This document shows, piece by piece, positions 1 through 11,960 of a DNA stretch of 64,000 nt. The translations under genes were made by a program, and so were the position numbers. This DNA comes from Sphagnum magellanicum (lineage: Eukaryota > Streptophyta > Sphagnopsida > Sphagnales > Sphagnaceae), in contig CM038916.1 of NCBI GenBank assembly GCA_021904315.1, forward strand, positions 14,969,065 to 15,033,064, read 5' to 3'. The notes below the pieces were generated by a model that saw only the letters and a program-made list of their open reading frames with translations, ran no database searches and was not told the DNA's origin. Every line of letters begins with the position of its first letter. Position 1 is the stretch's first letter.

Positions 1-1545
1 AGTTCGTGTATGTTCGTGATTCGTCCGTGCACCAAAAATGCTCCAACCATGCATTAACCAACTTGTTGTTTGGGTTGTGCAAATCCGTGTGAATAATTGA
101 CTCGCTTATCACTCGTCCTAATCCCCATCCCAAATCTTTAACACGCACCTCTACCCCAAAGTGCTACAAGTTAAGGAATGTATTTCAACTATTTATTCTT
201 TCATTGTTTTAACTTTCGAACTTGCATTTGAGTCTTTCAAGGAGTGTGGGGGTGCATCATTGCCACATCATATGCTGCAACCCCCCTCCACAACATTTAT
301 AACTCTTTTATTAAGGGTGCCATGTAAACATCAATATTATGCATTTTCACTGTTTTTTCCTAGGAATAATCAAATCTAACACACAAAAAACTTTTTGGTG
401 ACAAGACATGGTGGGAGATTATAATTGAACAATAGGACTGGCCAGGTAGACCAATTAGAAATCTTCTCACTAAATGGATTCATTCCATCCATAGCCAATC
501 CTAATCTCATGTTATGAGGTTTAGCTATAAACTTTGGCTACCTAACATCAATATGTGCCCAAGTTTCGATATTAGCCACATGCCAAACCAAGCCATCAGT
601 GCTCTTGTTACCATTATGCCACACCATGAGATCTGATAAGATAGGGACCCTAAACATCCGTTTTAATCTTGGAATGAAAGGGAAGTGACAAAAAACCTTA
701 TTTGGCACCTTCACCCGACTAATGTCCTTATATCATGCTACTTCGCACTTTTGGGCAAATTTCCATTTCTCCATACATCCCTCGGAACAACACACACCCA
801 TTTGGACATCCATGGATAACTTTGTAGTTTAGGCTTAACTTTTTTGTCAAACTTTTTGCATGATACATATTTGAAGGGAAACAATTGTCTGCTGGGAGTA
901 AATACTTGTGCAAAAATGACAACATTTCATTTACAAACTTATTATTAATCCCATGAACTATACAAATGTTCATTAGTAGCATTGTAGTTGCAAGCTTTAT
1001 GGAATGAATGTTTGGATACAATGGTTAGCATGTTTCTTGCAACCCAACTATCTTTACCCCAATGGCCTCATCATTTTCAATTGGCATCTCCATTATATTT
1101 GAGGTCGGTTCATTATTTGCATTGCCTTCAAAGATGCCAGGAAAAATTTCAAAGATTGTTGCAAGTTCATCCACAAATTGAAAACACCTCTTGGACAACA
1201 TGAATGTTGGCCATTTCATCTAAAATTGATTGCCTTTGGGTTTGTGATGGCCCATCCATCATATGGTCAAGCTATATTAAATGCTTCAACATGGTTCCCA
1301 TCTCAACACCCTCATCCATCTACACTACCCTTCCTTGCATACCTTTCTGTGTAATTGCTACCCATTCTTCATAAGATTCATTAATGGGATTTGGCCTTGT
1401 CCAAATTCGAAATGTAGGCCGTGCCACCCAAATCTTATCAAGTGTTCCTTTACATTAGTGATCATCCTAGGTTTCGATCTCCCTTGGCAGAAGTTGCAAG
1501 GGCACATGAATTTTGTTATTGATACTTCTTAACCCACAACACGTT
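1..1545 (-). pseudogene. Decayed CACTA (En/Spm, TNP2-type) transposase, truncated by the window edge
   Basis: Read on the minus strand, this stretch gives the ordered landmarks of the plant TNP2-like transposase. The N-terminal Cys-rich module, CPCNFC followed by KEHLIRFGWHG, lies at about 1440-1515. Next come SFLHKYLLP and HGCPNGCVLF (728-1021), then HFPFIPRLKRMFR, RLGLAMDGMNPFS and WSTWPVLLFNYNLPP (about 660 down to 385). The protein would cut and paste CACTA elements in the nucleus. The order matches the family. The frame is broken by in-frame stops (for example after HIDVR) and at least one frame change between the N-terminal module and the body, so it is a pseudogene. The C-terminal half would lie left of base 1. 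Identification rests on motif recognition without a database search, but several independent motifs agree. Confidence 0.85.
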
Positions 1546-3350
1546 TCGAACCCATAACTTATCATCCCTACGTTTTTGCTGCTCACTGTCATCTAAAGGG
1601 TCTTGCATTTCATCTACAAAATTTGCATTGGAGGGAAAAAACATAACAATAATAACCAATGACTTTGCAATTTGAACAAAAGGGATCTTGACAATATGGC
1701 ACTAATCATTAAAATGACGTCCATGAAAAATGCAAATGGTACATGATAACTTCCAAATTCAACTCCAAGTTTTTTTGGAAAGTGTATAACATGTCCATTT
1801 CCCAAGTGGCATCTTCTATGTAGGAAAACATATCTACTTATATTGAAGCCTATAGATCTATAATAAATTTACCCAAGTGATTCAAGCTAAAGACAATTTA
1901 ATGGTCTCTTGGAAGGCCAACCTTGTGATGGGCATAAGGAGGAGGTGTAATGATACACAAATGCACTATGACACAAAGGTTGATTTTCTTATTGTCTGGA
2001 ATGAAACAGTGAGGCTAGGAAAATTTTTGCAACAAAGCAAGGCAACAAAAGGAGATCCGCTCAAGTTACACTGGAATTGTGCCAATTGTGATCAACTTGT
2101 CAACACATATTTGATAGAGAGGGAAACTTCCTTGAATTCCCATGCCTTGAACTAGCACAAAAAAATTATGCCTACTTAATTTACATATTAATTATATAAC
2201 AACCTAGTCTATCACAATTACCAATAACATTTCATGACATAGGGAGTTCTGCTAATTTTCGTGGTAGTGCTAGCATCTAGTTCAAAGTTCAACTCACAAT
2301 ACATAACAATGTTGATGGTGTGGCCAAGTGTTGAACTAGGTTATAGGTGTGCTTAGAAGATGTAATTTTAGGGTCTTAGGAAAATTTATGAAATTTGTAA
2401 TTAGTTTGATGGCATTTATCATTCAAGTACCATGGTTCGTCAATGTTTATATTGGACAATCCTAATTACAAATATATACAAGAAAACCCATAGGAAAATC
2501 CACATGAAAATAAGAAAAGGTAACATGAAATCCACAAGTCTTGTCAAGACCCTCATAAAAAACATAACATGTTTCCACCAAGATACCCATCAAACAACAC
2601 CTCCTTCAACATTCCCATAATGTTTCCCTTTCAATTTACATCACCATGCATGACCTCTTTCAAAATGTAACAAGATTTTCCACTCTCAGCCTCACATTCA
2701 CAATTAAAAGGGCTCTCTTCACAATATCTAGGTTGACTTCCTCCCATAATCATGTCCTTCATGTTCCTAAACTCAATAAATTCAACCAAGGACTTACGGT
2801 CAAGATCTGCGTCCACCTTTGACTCTGAATCTTTGTGCCTCAATGCTTGAAAAGACCACACCTAGATATTATATGTCAAGAGTCTTACATCTATGTCCTC
2901 AACATTAGGTTAATGAGAGGCTCTAACATCAGCCTTGCTAACCTAAAAAACACACCAAAGGAAGTTAATAGATGTAGCCACCTTCCAAGACTTGCAAACT
3001 TTCATATATTTATGGATATCATTTAAGAGAGCTTCATCCTCTCTGCCTTTACATAGAAGTGGGTAGATATGGATGTAGAAAATAATGTTCGGAATGGTTG
3101 GGATGATTGTGCCACAATCAAAAGCTTGCATTTGGGTCATTTGATACAGGTCTTATGAAACACAAAACTTGACCTACACCTCATTATTCCCCACATAACA
3201 TTAATCTACAAGAAAAGCTAGTTTGATATGTTCTATTACAAGACTTGAAATAATGGGAAGACTTGATTATGGTGTTACCTAACTATGATTAACTATAACT
3301 AATTTCCAATTTCTAAGTTATGACATCAGAGTTATGATTGAGTTCATTTA
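1546..3350. other. Intergenic, no supported gene
   Basis: AT-rich DNA with short open frames only, the longest being a 92-codon frame at 1877-2155 (+) and a 76-codon frame at 2631-2861 (-). Neither carries a motif I recognise. Parts near 1560-1810 could be the decayed 5' end of the neighbouring CACTA transposase, but no motif proves it. Confidence 0.5.
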
Positions 3351-3359
3351 CATAAAGAC

Positions 3360-4515
3360 TAATTGTAAGCATTTCAACATTGTAGCAAATTATAGAATTG
3401 AAACAAATTCACCAATATTAGATGGAAATCATGGATGGTTATGTACTTGTTATAACATAAAAAATGTAGAATCCTTGCTACCCACGCAATTTGTGGGAGG
3501 TTTTCCATCCATCTTCGAACGCATTCCACAGTCTCTTAGGCACTCGCCGTCATAGTCGTCAAAAATAAAATAAAATCTTGGAAACAACTGTTGTCAAAAG
3601 AAATCATATGCAAAGCTACAAAACTTCAATACTTGCTCTTGGATTATGTCTATATCAAAACTTGTTGGCAACTTAATCAAATGATCTATCATATAGAATC
3701 ATTGTAAATTGTTTTAACACATTTGCTCGTAGTAGATTGATGTATATTACGGTTTACATATTTGTGTCACTTACAAATCCTACATTGTTCATTAATTACA
3801 CTCTTATTGCCAAGTATACCTAGAGCTAGGAACACAAAAAGACTGTCCATAGTTACCATCAACTTAGAATTCATGATATTAATCATATGCAGCAACCTGA
3901 ATCACACCCTAAACATTTAAGCATTGTAAGCATTTCAACAATGTTAGATGGAAATCATGGATAGTTTTATACCTTGTTGGAATGTTAAAAGGTGTACAAT
4001 CCTGGTTGCCCACACAGAAACACCACCAATCTTGAAAGTAGTTGTTGTCAAAAGAAACAATATGAATAACAAAACAATTACAATACTTATTCTTGCATTC
4101 CATCAATATCAAAACTTTCATGTTAAACCACTATTTGGTAGTTCAATAAAACTAATTATGATAGTCATTAATGAAAATGATGTCCATTTATCATCAGACA
4201 TCAACTTTCGTGCCATTGTTTAATCAAAGAAGTTATTGGAATCTTGAACCTATCATAACAATATCTAAAATTAGTTGGCCAACAAAAAGAAGTTATAGAT
4301 CAATCAATTGATCTATAATATCGAATCATTGTAAATTGATGTACATTATTGATTATTGTTTATGTTTTCATCCCACTTACAGACTCGTCAATGCTCATTA
4401 ATTAAGCTTTATATTCTCAAGATTACCCATAGCTACAAAGATAATAAAATTGTCCACATTTATTTTCAACAAGTAGAATAATCATATTATCATATGCAAC
4501 AACCTAAATCATACT
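3360..4515. repeat. Old direct duplication, two units of about 570-590 bp
   Basis: The segment starting at 3364 (taagcatttcaacattg, then attagatggaaatcatgg) recurs from about 3928 in the same order. Shared later landmarks are gaatcattgtaaattg (about 3697 and 4324), an attaatta stretch, a degenerate accatagctac-like stretch and catatgcaacaacct (about 3890 and 4495). The copies have diverged and carry indels. No coding capacity is visible, so this is probably duplicated non-coding DNA or a transposon fragment. Confidence 0.65.
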
Positions 4516-5110
4516 GCTAAAACAAATATGGAAACACATGATGAGAATTGGTTGTAATAGATGAGTAGAAGCAAACTTGCATGCAACCTTACTACCTAAG
4601 ATGCCTTTTGTGTTATGGTTGCACATGTGGTTAAATTCATGATGTCTTTGTGCTTCCCCCGAGTCACCAACAGGGAATTTGACGCTTCTTGCATGAATTT
4701 GCAAAACATATGACAATTTATGAGCACCCAATTTAATTTATAAATGACAATAGTTTAGGGTTGATTCGTGTTTGGGAAATGAAAGCTACCATGGCCTAGA
4801 GGAATTGACATCCAACAAATAAAGAAATGTTAACCAAAAAATATGGGAATTGACACCATTAATTAGAGAAATGCTCACCTACAAATCTAATAATACAAAA
4901 GGCTAGAAACATATAGGAGGTAGACCAAGGTGTTCATTGACAATGAACAACACTGCCACTCAAAAGTTTGTTTACTCATAACCTAAAAGTCATTTCTTTT
5001 TTTATGACAAACCCCAAATGGAAGATGAAATACTCAAAGGTTTGGGTGTATTCAATATTTCAACCAGATTTGAATTGAAAGCTATGAATCTACTTACAAA
5101 AAGGCATTAC

Positions 5111-5793
5111 CTTGCAACATTGTTATTAGTCATAATTCCCACAACAGTTTGTAAGGAAACAAGTCTACACATATGCAACATTATCAATAGAAGAACACAC
5201 GTGCTCAAATTCAAAAAGGTTTAAGGGAGAAGAAGGAATCACTTCTTGAGAAAAAATGTGAATTTGCTTGAATGTTTTGTAGGTCACATTTGCAGTAACT
5301 AAAATTCGTAGCCAAGATGAAGATTGAATGTCGACTCCAATTGAAAAGCAAGAGTGAATGCAAACCACAATATGTAAAATAAACCCTATAGTTATGGTGT
5401 TTAAATGAACTGATATCTAAAAATTCAATGCACCAATAGTATCTACAACCTTGCTTCTACTTATGTGTAAGTCATAACTCCCTCAACATTTTGCAAGGAA
5501 ACAAGTCTACACACATGCAACATTATCAAAAGAAAAACACATAGGCTCATATTTTTAAAAGGTTTAAGGGAGAAGAAGGAATCAATACTTGAGTTTTAAT
5601 GTGAACATGCCTAAATGTTATGTAGGCCACACTTGCGGCAATTGAAGTTATTAATCGAGATGAAGACCTTGTTGACTCCAATTGAGAAGCAAGAGCAAAT
5701 GTATGCCACTTGATTTGTAAAATAGTTTCTACAACTATGGTGCACAAATGATCTCATCTCTCAAAATTCAATGCACTGGTAGTGTTTCCAACC
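5111..5793. repeat. Tandem duplication, two units of about 342 bp
   Basis: Unit 1 is about 5111-5450 and unit 2 about 5451-5793. Clear shared blocks are ggaaacaagtctacaca, ggtttaagggagaagaagga, gactccaattga-aagcaaga and aaattcaatgcac, each offset by about 342 bp. The minus strand of both units yields similar short open frames, but neither resembles a known protein and one unit is not better conserved than the other. Confidence 0.8.
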
Positions 5794-7500
5794 CTAACAA
5801 GGAAATTGTTTTTATTGTAATTATGTCAATATAACTTTTTTCTGAAAAAATTACAAATAAAGTGATCTAAAGGAAATTTTCAATCACTAAAAGCGAGGGG
5901 GAGATATAATGGGAATTGCCGAATGCCAAAAATTTGGTTTTAGACTATAGCTATAAATAAATAAAGATGATTAAAATGTTGTATTTCATATGTGGTTTGT
6001 CACCATATTTGGTTATATATTTTAAAGGGTGGTTTGTCACTTCTTCAACATGTCCTACATGGATAATTGCCACTTTGGCTAAAGCTAAAATTTCTTTAAG
6101 AAAATTATTGAGTACCAATCCTATAACTAGTTACCATATTTATAGTATGAACATTAACCCTAAAACCAAACAAACACAAAAGTGCAGTTTAGTAATTGAA
6201 CAGTATGCACCTAATTCCATACAAGGTCCATTTACATGAGCTCAAATGTCATTCATAACATCCTAGATAATCGGACTCACAATTGTCTAATCTAAGCCCA
6301 AACAAACATCCTACATGTACTCTTATAACCGGACATTGTGCACATAAATCCTTGTAACCATACACATGATCTTTTTTGTCTTTCACACTCTATCAACCCC
6401 TCATTTCAAATATGCACGTAGGAGAAGGCACTGCAAGCAAACCCGTCACACATTCTCAAATTGCTTGGTAAGCTTGAAGGTATAGAAAGTTTAAGCTTTT
6501 TGCTAGGCACAAAGGCTTCTTCAAACTCACGCATGTAGGCCTTTTATTACCAATCCTTTTGCACCATCTTTCTAATGTAGTTGTTGTAGGTAACACAATC
6601 CTTTCACACCTTCTTTCCAATCATTGTTTGTTGCAAGTTGCACATGTATTCACCCATATAAAGCCCTCCAATTTTTCCATAAGTTTTTTAACCTCTAGCC
6701 TTGTTGCACTTAGGATCTTGTTGTGGAAGGTGTTGTCAACTTTAAAAATCTTTGGCCATCAAAGTATGGGGAAGACAATGGAGATATTATAAGTGGAGAA
6801 AACAATGTCACATTGAGCCTTAGCTTTTGTTGTGGAAACTTATTTCAACCTAAAGGTACAAATGTGCATTCCATTTGTTTTACCACACTTCTTTTATTTT
6901 GCATTTGCTAGGCACTTGTTATTTAGGTGTTGCCTATTACCAACATTCTTATGTATATATACATAGTATGTATAACATGTTTTATACAAGGTTAGGGTTG
7001 CTCATGGTAGTTTGTGACATTGAAACATGGAATGAGTCATGTGTGATGGAAAAAAAATGATTTTGTTTAGGCCCAAGGTCCCCACATTATGTATCAATCC
7101 ATCTTATGTTTACATTTTGAAATTTCTAAACTTGCACACATTTTGCATTCTTTTAATAGAATAGGGGACATGAAAAAAAAATCATTTACTTAGGAAATTT
7201 TGAACTTGTAGTTTGTAGCAAATGCAAAGAGGTCTTACTAACTAGTATGGTCACTTGAAGAACTATGGAAAAATAATATAAAATTGATAGCCACCTTGTT
7301 CTTTGCCATGTCTGCTAACATATTATAAAGACATTGTTCAATTCCTTGTTGCATATCCATTGTCTACTCAGTCTATAGGTTTGTTGTGCCAAGTTTGCTA
7401 GGTTATATTGTGTTCAACTCCTTGCTACACATTGTCTAACATTTTGTTGGTATGTATTGTAGTTGTAGCTATAATCACCATGTTGTGAATTTGTTATAAG
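5794..7500. other. Intergenic, no supported gene
   Basis: AT-rich sequence with only short chance open frames (at most 90 codons, at 5967-6239). No transposon terminus, tandem repeat or recognisable protein motif was found here. Confidence 0.5.
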
Positions 7501-7509
7501 CCTCACGCT

Positions 7510-7912
7510 AGCTACCTCAAGCTCTACCCATGAAGATCTTATTGAATCCATTAATCCATATGAGGAACACCACAACCAAAACATAGCTCGAATTCAAGAG
7601 GTGATGCGAAAGTTGGGGCTTCATAAAGTTGCCAAAGATTTGTAAGCCAACCCTTTCTTCTCTTTGCATTGTCTTGGCCTACCAAATCCAATCATTTTCC
7701 TGTTATGCTATCATTACCATTGTTTTTTTAAATGAATTTATGCTACAATATTAAAGAATCCATGTTGACCTTATAAAACATAATTATTTTTAATGTATTT
7801 TTTGGTTTTCTATGGAAGGTTTCAAGTAATGAAGAGCACTAATGAGATCACCATGCTTCTTCACAACAACAAAAATGGAAGGCCAAAGGTGTGGCGCAAA
7901 CTAGTTGGTGTA
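7510..7912 (+). pseudogene. Two exon-like coding fragments, possibly of a transposon-encoded protein
   Basis: A frame before 7640 reads NPYEEHHNQNIARIQEVM then RKLGLHKVAKDL and ends at a good splice donor (GTAAGCC, about 7641). A second open block starts after an AG near 7820 and reads QVMKSTNEITMLLHNN then GRPKVWRKLVG, ending at another donor (GTAAGT). Nearly the same helix (NPYE, then NI-R, then LGL) recurs in many plant proteins of mobile-element origin. I infer an old gene fragment carried by a transposon, perhaps the second product of the CACTA family whose transposase lies at 1-1545. No start codon or downstream exon was found. Confidence 0.35.
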
Positions 7913-8654
7913 AGTATTTCATGTTTTTATTTTCTTTTTTGATTTTGAGTTTTCATCCTCCTCATTGTTTTTTTGCTTGATTTCCTTCTTTGGAATCAAA
8001 GTTGCTTGAAATTGTTTTCGTGGTTTTTCAACAAGTCATTTCAAGGTTGTGGAAGCCATTTGTTTTTTTCTTGGTTGTGCATCTCCATCTCCTTTGAAAG
8101 TAGATCTAGTTCTTGAGTTATAACCATTAATCTTGTTCTTTACCCACTATTTGAAACATGCAATCTATTTTTTTTGTTGTTTGCTATTGCTTGCCATATT
8201 TCAAGATTGTTGTAAGCAATTCTCAAAACAAAAATGGAAATTTGGATATGGAAAAAAAACACCATTCATAAGTTTAGTTACATCTATCAATGCTAATGTG
8301 TGAAAGGAAAAATAAAAAATAAGCAAAGATATATTGATGCTTCTAATGTCTAAGTAAGAAATTCATGCACAAGATAACATTTGAAGAATAAAATGCCAAG
8401 TGAAGAAATTGACATTCTTGAATCAAAAGTGCTTGAATGGATGATAAAAAAAAAGAATGGATGTGTTTCTAACTACTCAAGATAGTTTAACAACTTGTTG
8501 AAATATTTGATTTTTTGGGGAAAAAGTTGAAAATTTTAATAATTAAAAAAATATTTGTCAATTTTTTCTGGAAATAATTAATTATTTTGACAAAATCATC
8601 CAAATCCTAATGGTAGTTATGGTATCTTTTTCAATTAGGGTGAACAACTAGCAT
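7913..8654. other. AT-rich intergenic DNA
   Basis: T-rich and A-rich tracts with no open frame of note. Nothing recognisable. Confidence 0.5.
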
Positions 8655-9545
8655 GCAACTTCAATTTTATACATATAATATTTTAATATTTATTCTAAAT
8701 TATGATAACATTACATTACATGTAAATTTTATTTGTATAAATGAATGGTTATTTTTTTGTGCATATAAATATTAAAATTTAATTTCCAAATAAATTTGAA
8801 GGAAAATCCGAAATATATGTTAATAATAATGTATGATGCAAAAAAAAAATTGTAATAAAATTTAAGGAAATTCTATGTGGATCGAATTTTAGTTTACAAC
8901 ATATCAAGTAATGATACATAATTAATAGTTTTGTGGATATTTAATGTTTATTCATTTTTATACACATGATATTTTTTATTTTTAAAAAACTGTAATAAAT
9001 TTTCATTAAACATTATACTAGATGTAAATTATATTTGTGCTAATGAATAGTTATGTATGATGCAAATATTTTTGTGTGCATATAATATTATAATTATAAT
9101 TTCAAAATATAATTTAAGGAAATTATGAAATATATATTTAAAATAATCTATTTTCAATATATGTAATTTATTATTTCTATGTAAATCAAATGTTAGTTTA
9201 CAACAAATCAAATGATGATGCATAATTAATATTTTTGTGGAACTTTAATGCTTATTCATTTTTATACATAGGATATTTTAATATATATTTAAAATTACAA
9301 TAATAATTCATTAATTATTAAGCTACATGTAATTTCTTTTTGTATAAATGAATGGTTATGTATGATGAATGTTTTTGTGTATAAAAATGGTCAACTTTAA
9401 TTTAAAAATAAAATTTAAGGAAATTTTGAAATATAAGTTTGTAATAATGTGTATGTTCAATAAACATGTAATTTATTATTTTTATGTAGTTTGAATTTTA
9501 GTTTACAACATATCAAATAATGATACATAATTAATGATTTTATGG
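8655..9545. repeat. Three AT-rich tandem units of about 300 bp
   Basis: The block ttttatacatataatatttt at about 8665 recurs as ttatacacatgatatttt at about 8958 and ttatacataggatatttt at about 9260. Each is followed in the same order by a catgtaaattttatttgt-like block, aatgaatggttatgtatg and gtttacaacatatcaa. Spacing is 297 and about 303 bp. Diverged relatives of the same unit reappear at about 20760-21170. No coding potential is seen. Satellite-like or LTR-derived origins are both possible. Confidence 0.7.
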
Positions 9546-10194
9546 AAATGTATGGGGTGTAAACATGCTAATAGGATGCACTTTAGTGTAATGATTGTTT
9601 AAAAACGTGTATTTGGAATTTTGCATAATGGTTGAAAGGTTATAATATGAAAAAAAAATCATGCGATCTAACTTAATGTGGTGTAATAATTTTTTTGAAA
9701 TTTTTTAAATGAATTTTGAATGTTGAAAAAATATTCTTTAAGCAATGTACTTACTCCTTACTTTCATTACATCAGAATGCATCCTAGTTCACTTTGGGTT
9801 TCATTAAATTTTGAGTGAATTTGAACATTTTTACCATGGTGAAATTAATCAACCTCTTAGTGAATGGGGACTAGTTGTTGTGGACAATGAATTGTTTCAT
9901 TAGTACCTAGTGAAATAATGTTACTATCAAATGAAATACAAATTTATTAAACCATTCATTTGCTAGTTAATTAACTAACTACCCAACATGGAAATCAATT
10001 AAAATTAAATTATTTAATACATAATATTATCAATAATTTCATTATTTTCAACTTATGATTTGTTGACACGTGTTACTACCTAAGTTAAATTTAAAACCTA
10101 GCCTATGTATGTATGCGACATAGTCAACTTAGGCACTTATTTTAAGGAACTAGATAGAAAAATATTCAATCAATTTACCATTGTTGACCACACA

Positions 10195-10265
10195 CAACAC
10201 CACTTATGAGGTTTGATCCTTTAACCTTTAGAATGGAGGCAAACACCCTTACCATCAAGCCGCCC
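10195..10265 (-). other. tRNA-like A-box/B-box pair inside the CACTA subterminal region
   Basis: On the minus strand CGGCTTGATGG (10262-10252) resembles a pol III A box and GGATCAAACCT (10219-10209) a B box, separated by 32 bases. This is the layout of the head of a tRNA-derived SINE. The B box is retained in the second copy of this sequence at 36204-36214, where the A box is lost. It may be a SINE inserted into an ancestral CACTA element before that element multiplied. Confidence 0.4.
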
Positions 10266-10667
10266 CACTTATTGTGATAATATCTTACATTACATTCTAT
10301 TTATCAAATATTTCATTTTTAAACACAACAAAAACATAAACTTTGAAAAAAATTCATATTTGAGATTTTGTTCAAATGAAATGATTCAAGTTTACTTTTT
10401 AAATTTTTTTAATAATGTACATAATTAAATTTATTTCCTTTTGAAAGTGTAAAATCATTTGAACAAAAAAAAATTTGAATATCATTATTCAATAACATTG
10501 CAATGACCATTTAAAAATAAAATAAAATTAATAAATGGATTTTTTGTTAATATAATAATATTACCTATGCTAGGCTACTTTCAATTATTATATGGTTAAT
10601 TTTTATTAATTTAAATTATTTCACCTTACATTATTTATGACTATTTATGGTTATTTAAAAAAAAATT

Positions 10668-10669
<2 letters not shown>

Positions 10670-10714
<45 letters not shown>
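10670..10714. repeat. Poly-T run of 45 bases
   Basis: An uninterrupted run of 45 T follows TTGG. It could be a retroposon tail on the minus strand or a slippage product. Its exact length is liable to sequencing and assembly error. Confidence 0.9.
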
Positions 10715-11039
10715 CTTGCGTCATTTCAACTTAGGCTACTTTTGGTTATTTTAAGTTACTTTTAGTTATTTTAGCCTATTTCACCTTAGGTTATTTACAT
10801 CTATTGTAAGTTATTTTTGGCTATTCTATGTTTTTTTGGCTATTATAAATTATTTCACTTTAGGCTACTTGTAACTATAATAAGTTATTTTTGGCTATTG
10901 AAAGTTATTTCACCTTATGTTATTATTAGCAATTTTAGGTTATTATAGGTTATTTCACCCTAAGTTACTTTTGTTTATTGTAAATTATTTCATTTTAGAT
11001 TATTTTTAACAATCCTAAATAATTCTAATATATAATTAT

Positions 11040-11960
11040 TGGTTATTATTTTATTGGGGCTATTGGTGGTTATTAATGGCTATTAGTACCTATTTTATTT
11101 GTGGCTATTAATGATTATTCTATTACTGGTTATTGGTGGTATTCTATTAATGAATACTAATAAATACTTTATTGGTGGTTTATTAATGATTATTATAGGT
11201 TAAATTACCATAGGTTATTAATGGTTATTGGTGGTTATTATATTAATGGTTAATGGTGGTTATTATATTAATGGTTATTAGTGGTTATTATATTAATGGT
11301 TATTGGTGGTTATTATATTAATGGTTAATGGTGGTTATTATATTAATGGTTATTAGTGGTTATTATATTAATGGTTATTGGTGGTTATTATATTAATGGT
11401 TAATGGTGGTTATTATATTAATGGTTATTAGTGGTTATTATATTAATGGTTATTGGTGGTTATTATATTAATGGCTATTGTGGTTATTATATTAATGGTT
11501 ATTGCGATTATTATATTAATGGCTATTGGTGGATATTTTATTAGTGGATATTAGTGGTTACTAATGGTTATTATATTAATGGCTTTTGGTGGATATTTTA
11601 TTAATGGATATTGGTGGTTACCAATGGTTATTATATTAATGGCTATTGGTGGTTATTGGTGATTATTATGCCAATGGCTATTGGTGGATATTCTATTATG
11701 GATATTGGTGTTTGTTGTTGGTTATTATATTAGTGATTATTAGTGCATATTTTATTAGTGAATATTGGCGGTTATTAATGGTTATTATATTAATGGTTAT
11801 TGGTGACTATTTTATTGGTGGCTATTAGTAGTATTTTATTATTGGTTATTGATGATTATTACATTATAAGTTATTATTGGTTATTATATGTTATATTACA
11901 ACTATTGGTGATTATTCTATTATAAATTATTGTTGGATATTATATGTTATAATATCATAG
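11040..11960. repeat. Minisatellite with 25-bp unit and 75-bp higher-order repeat
   Basis: The core 11221-11470 consists of ten 25-bp units built on ATGGTTATTGGTGGTTATTA. Three variants alternate strictly: A has TTATTGGTGG, B TTAATGGTGG and C TTATTAGTGG. They start at 11221 (A), 11246 (B), 11271 (C) and so on, giving three ABC rounds plus one A. The core is almost free of mismatches, whereas the flanks (11040-11220 and 11471-11960) contain related but degenerate TTATTGGTGG units. The sharp contrast points to recent amplification of a 75-bp unit inside an older array. The open frame at 11646-11828 is a by-product of the repeat. Confidence 0.9.

Noticed and set aside
11646-11828. 60-codon frame rich in Tyr, Ile and Trp resembling a membrane protein
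   Set aside because: Entirely within the TTATTGGTGG minisatellite; the composition is a translation of the repeat.
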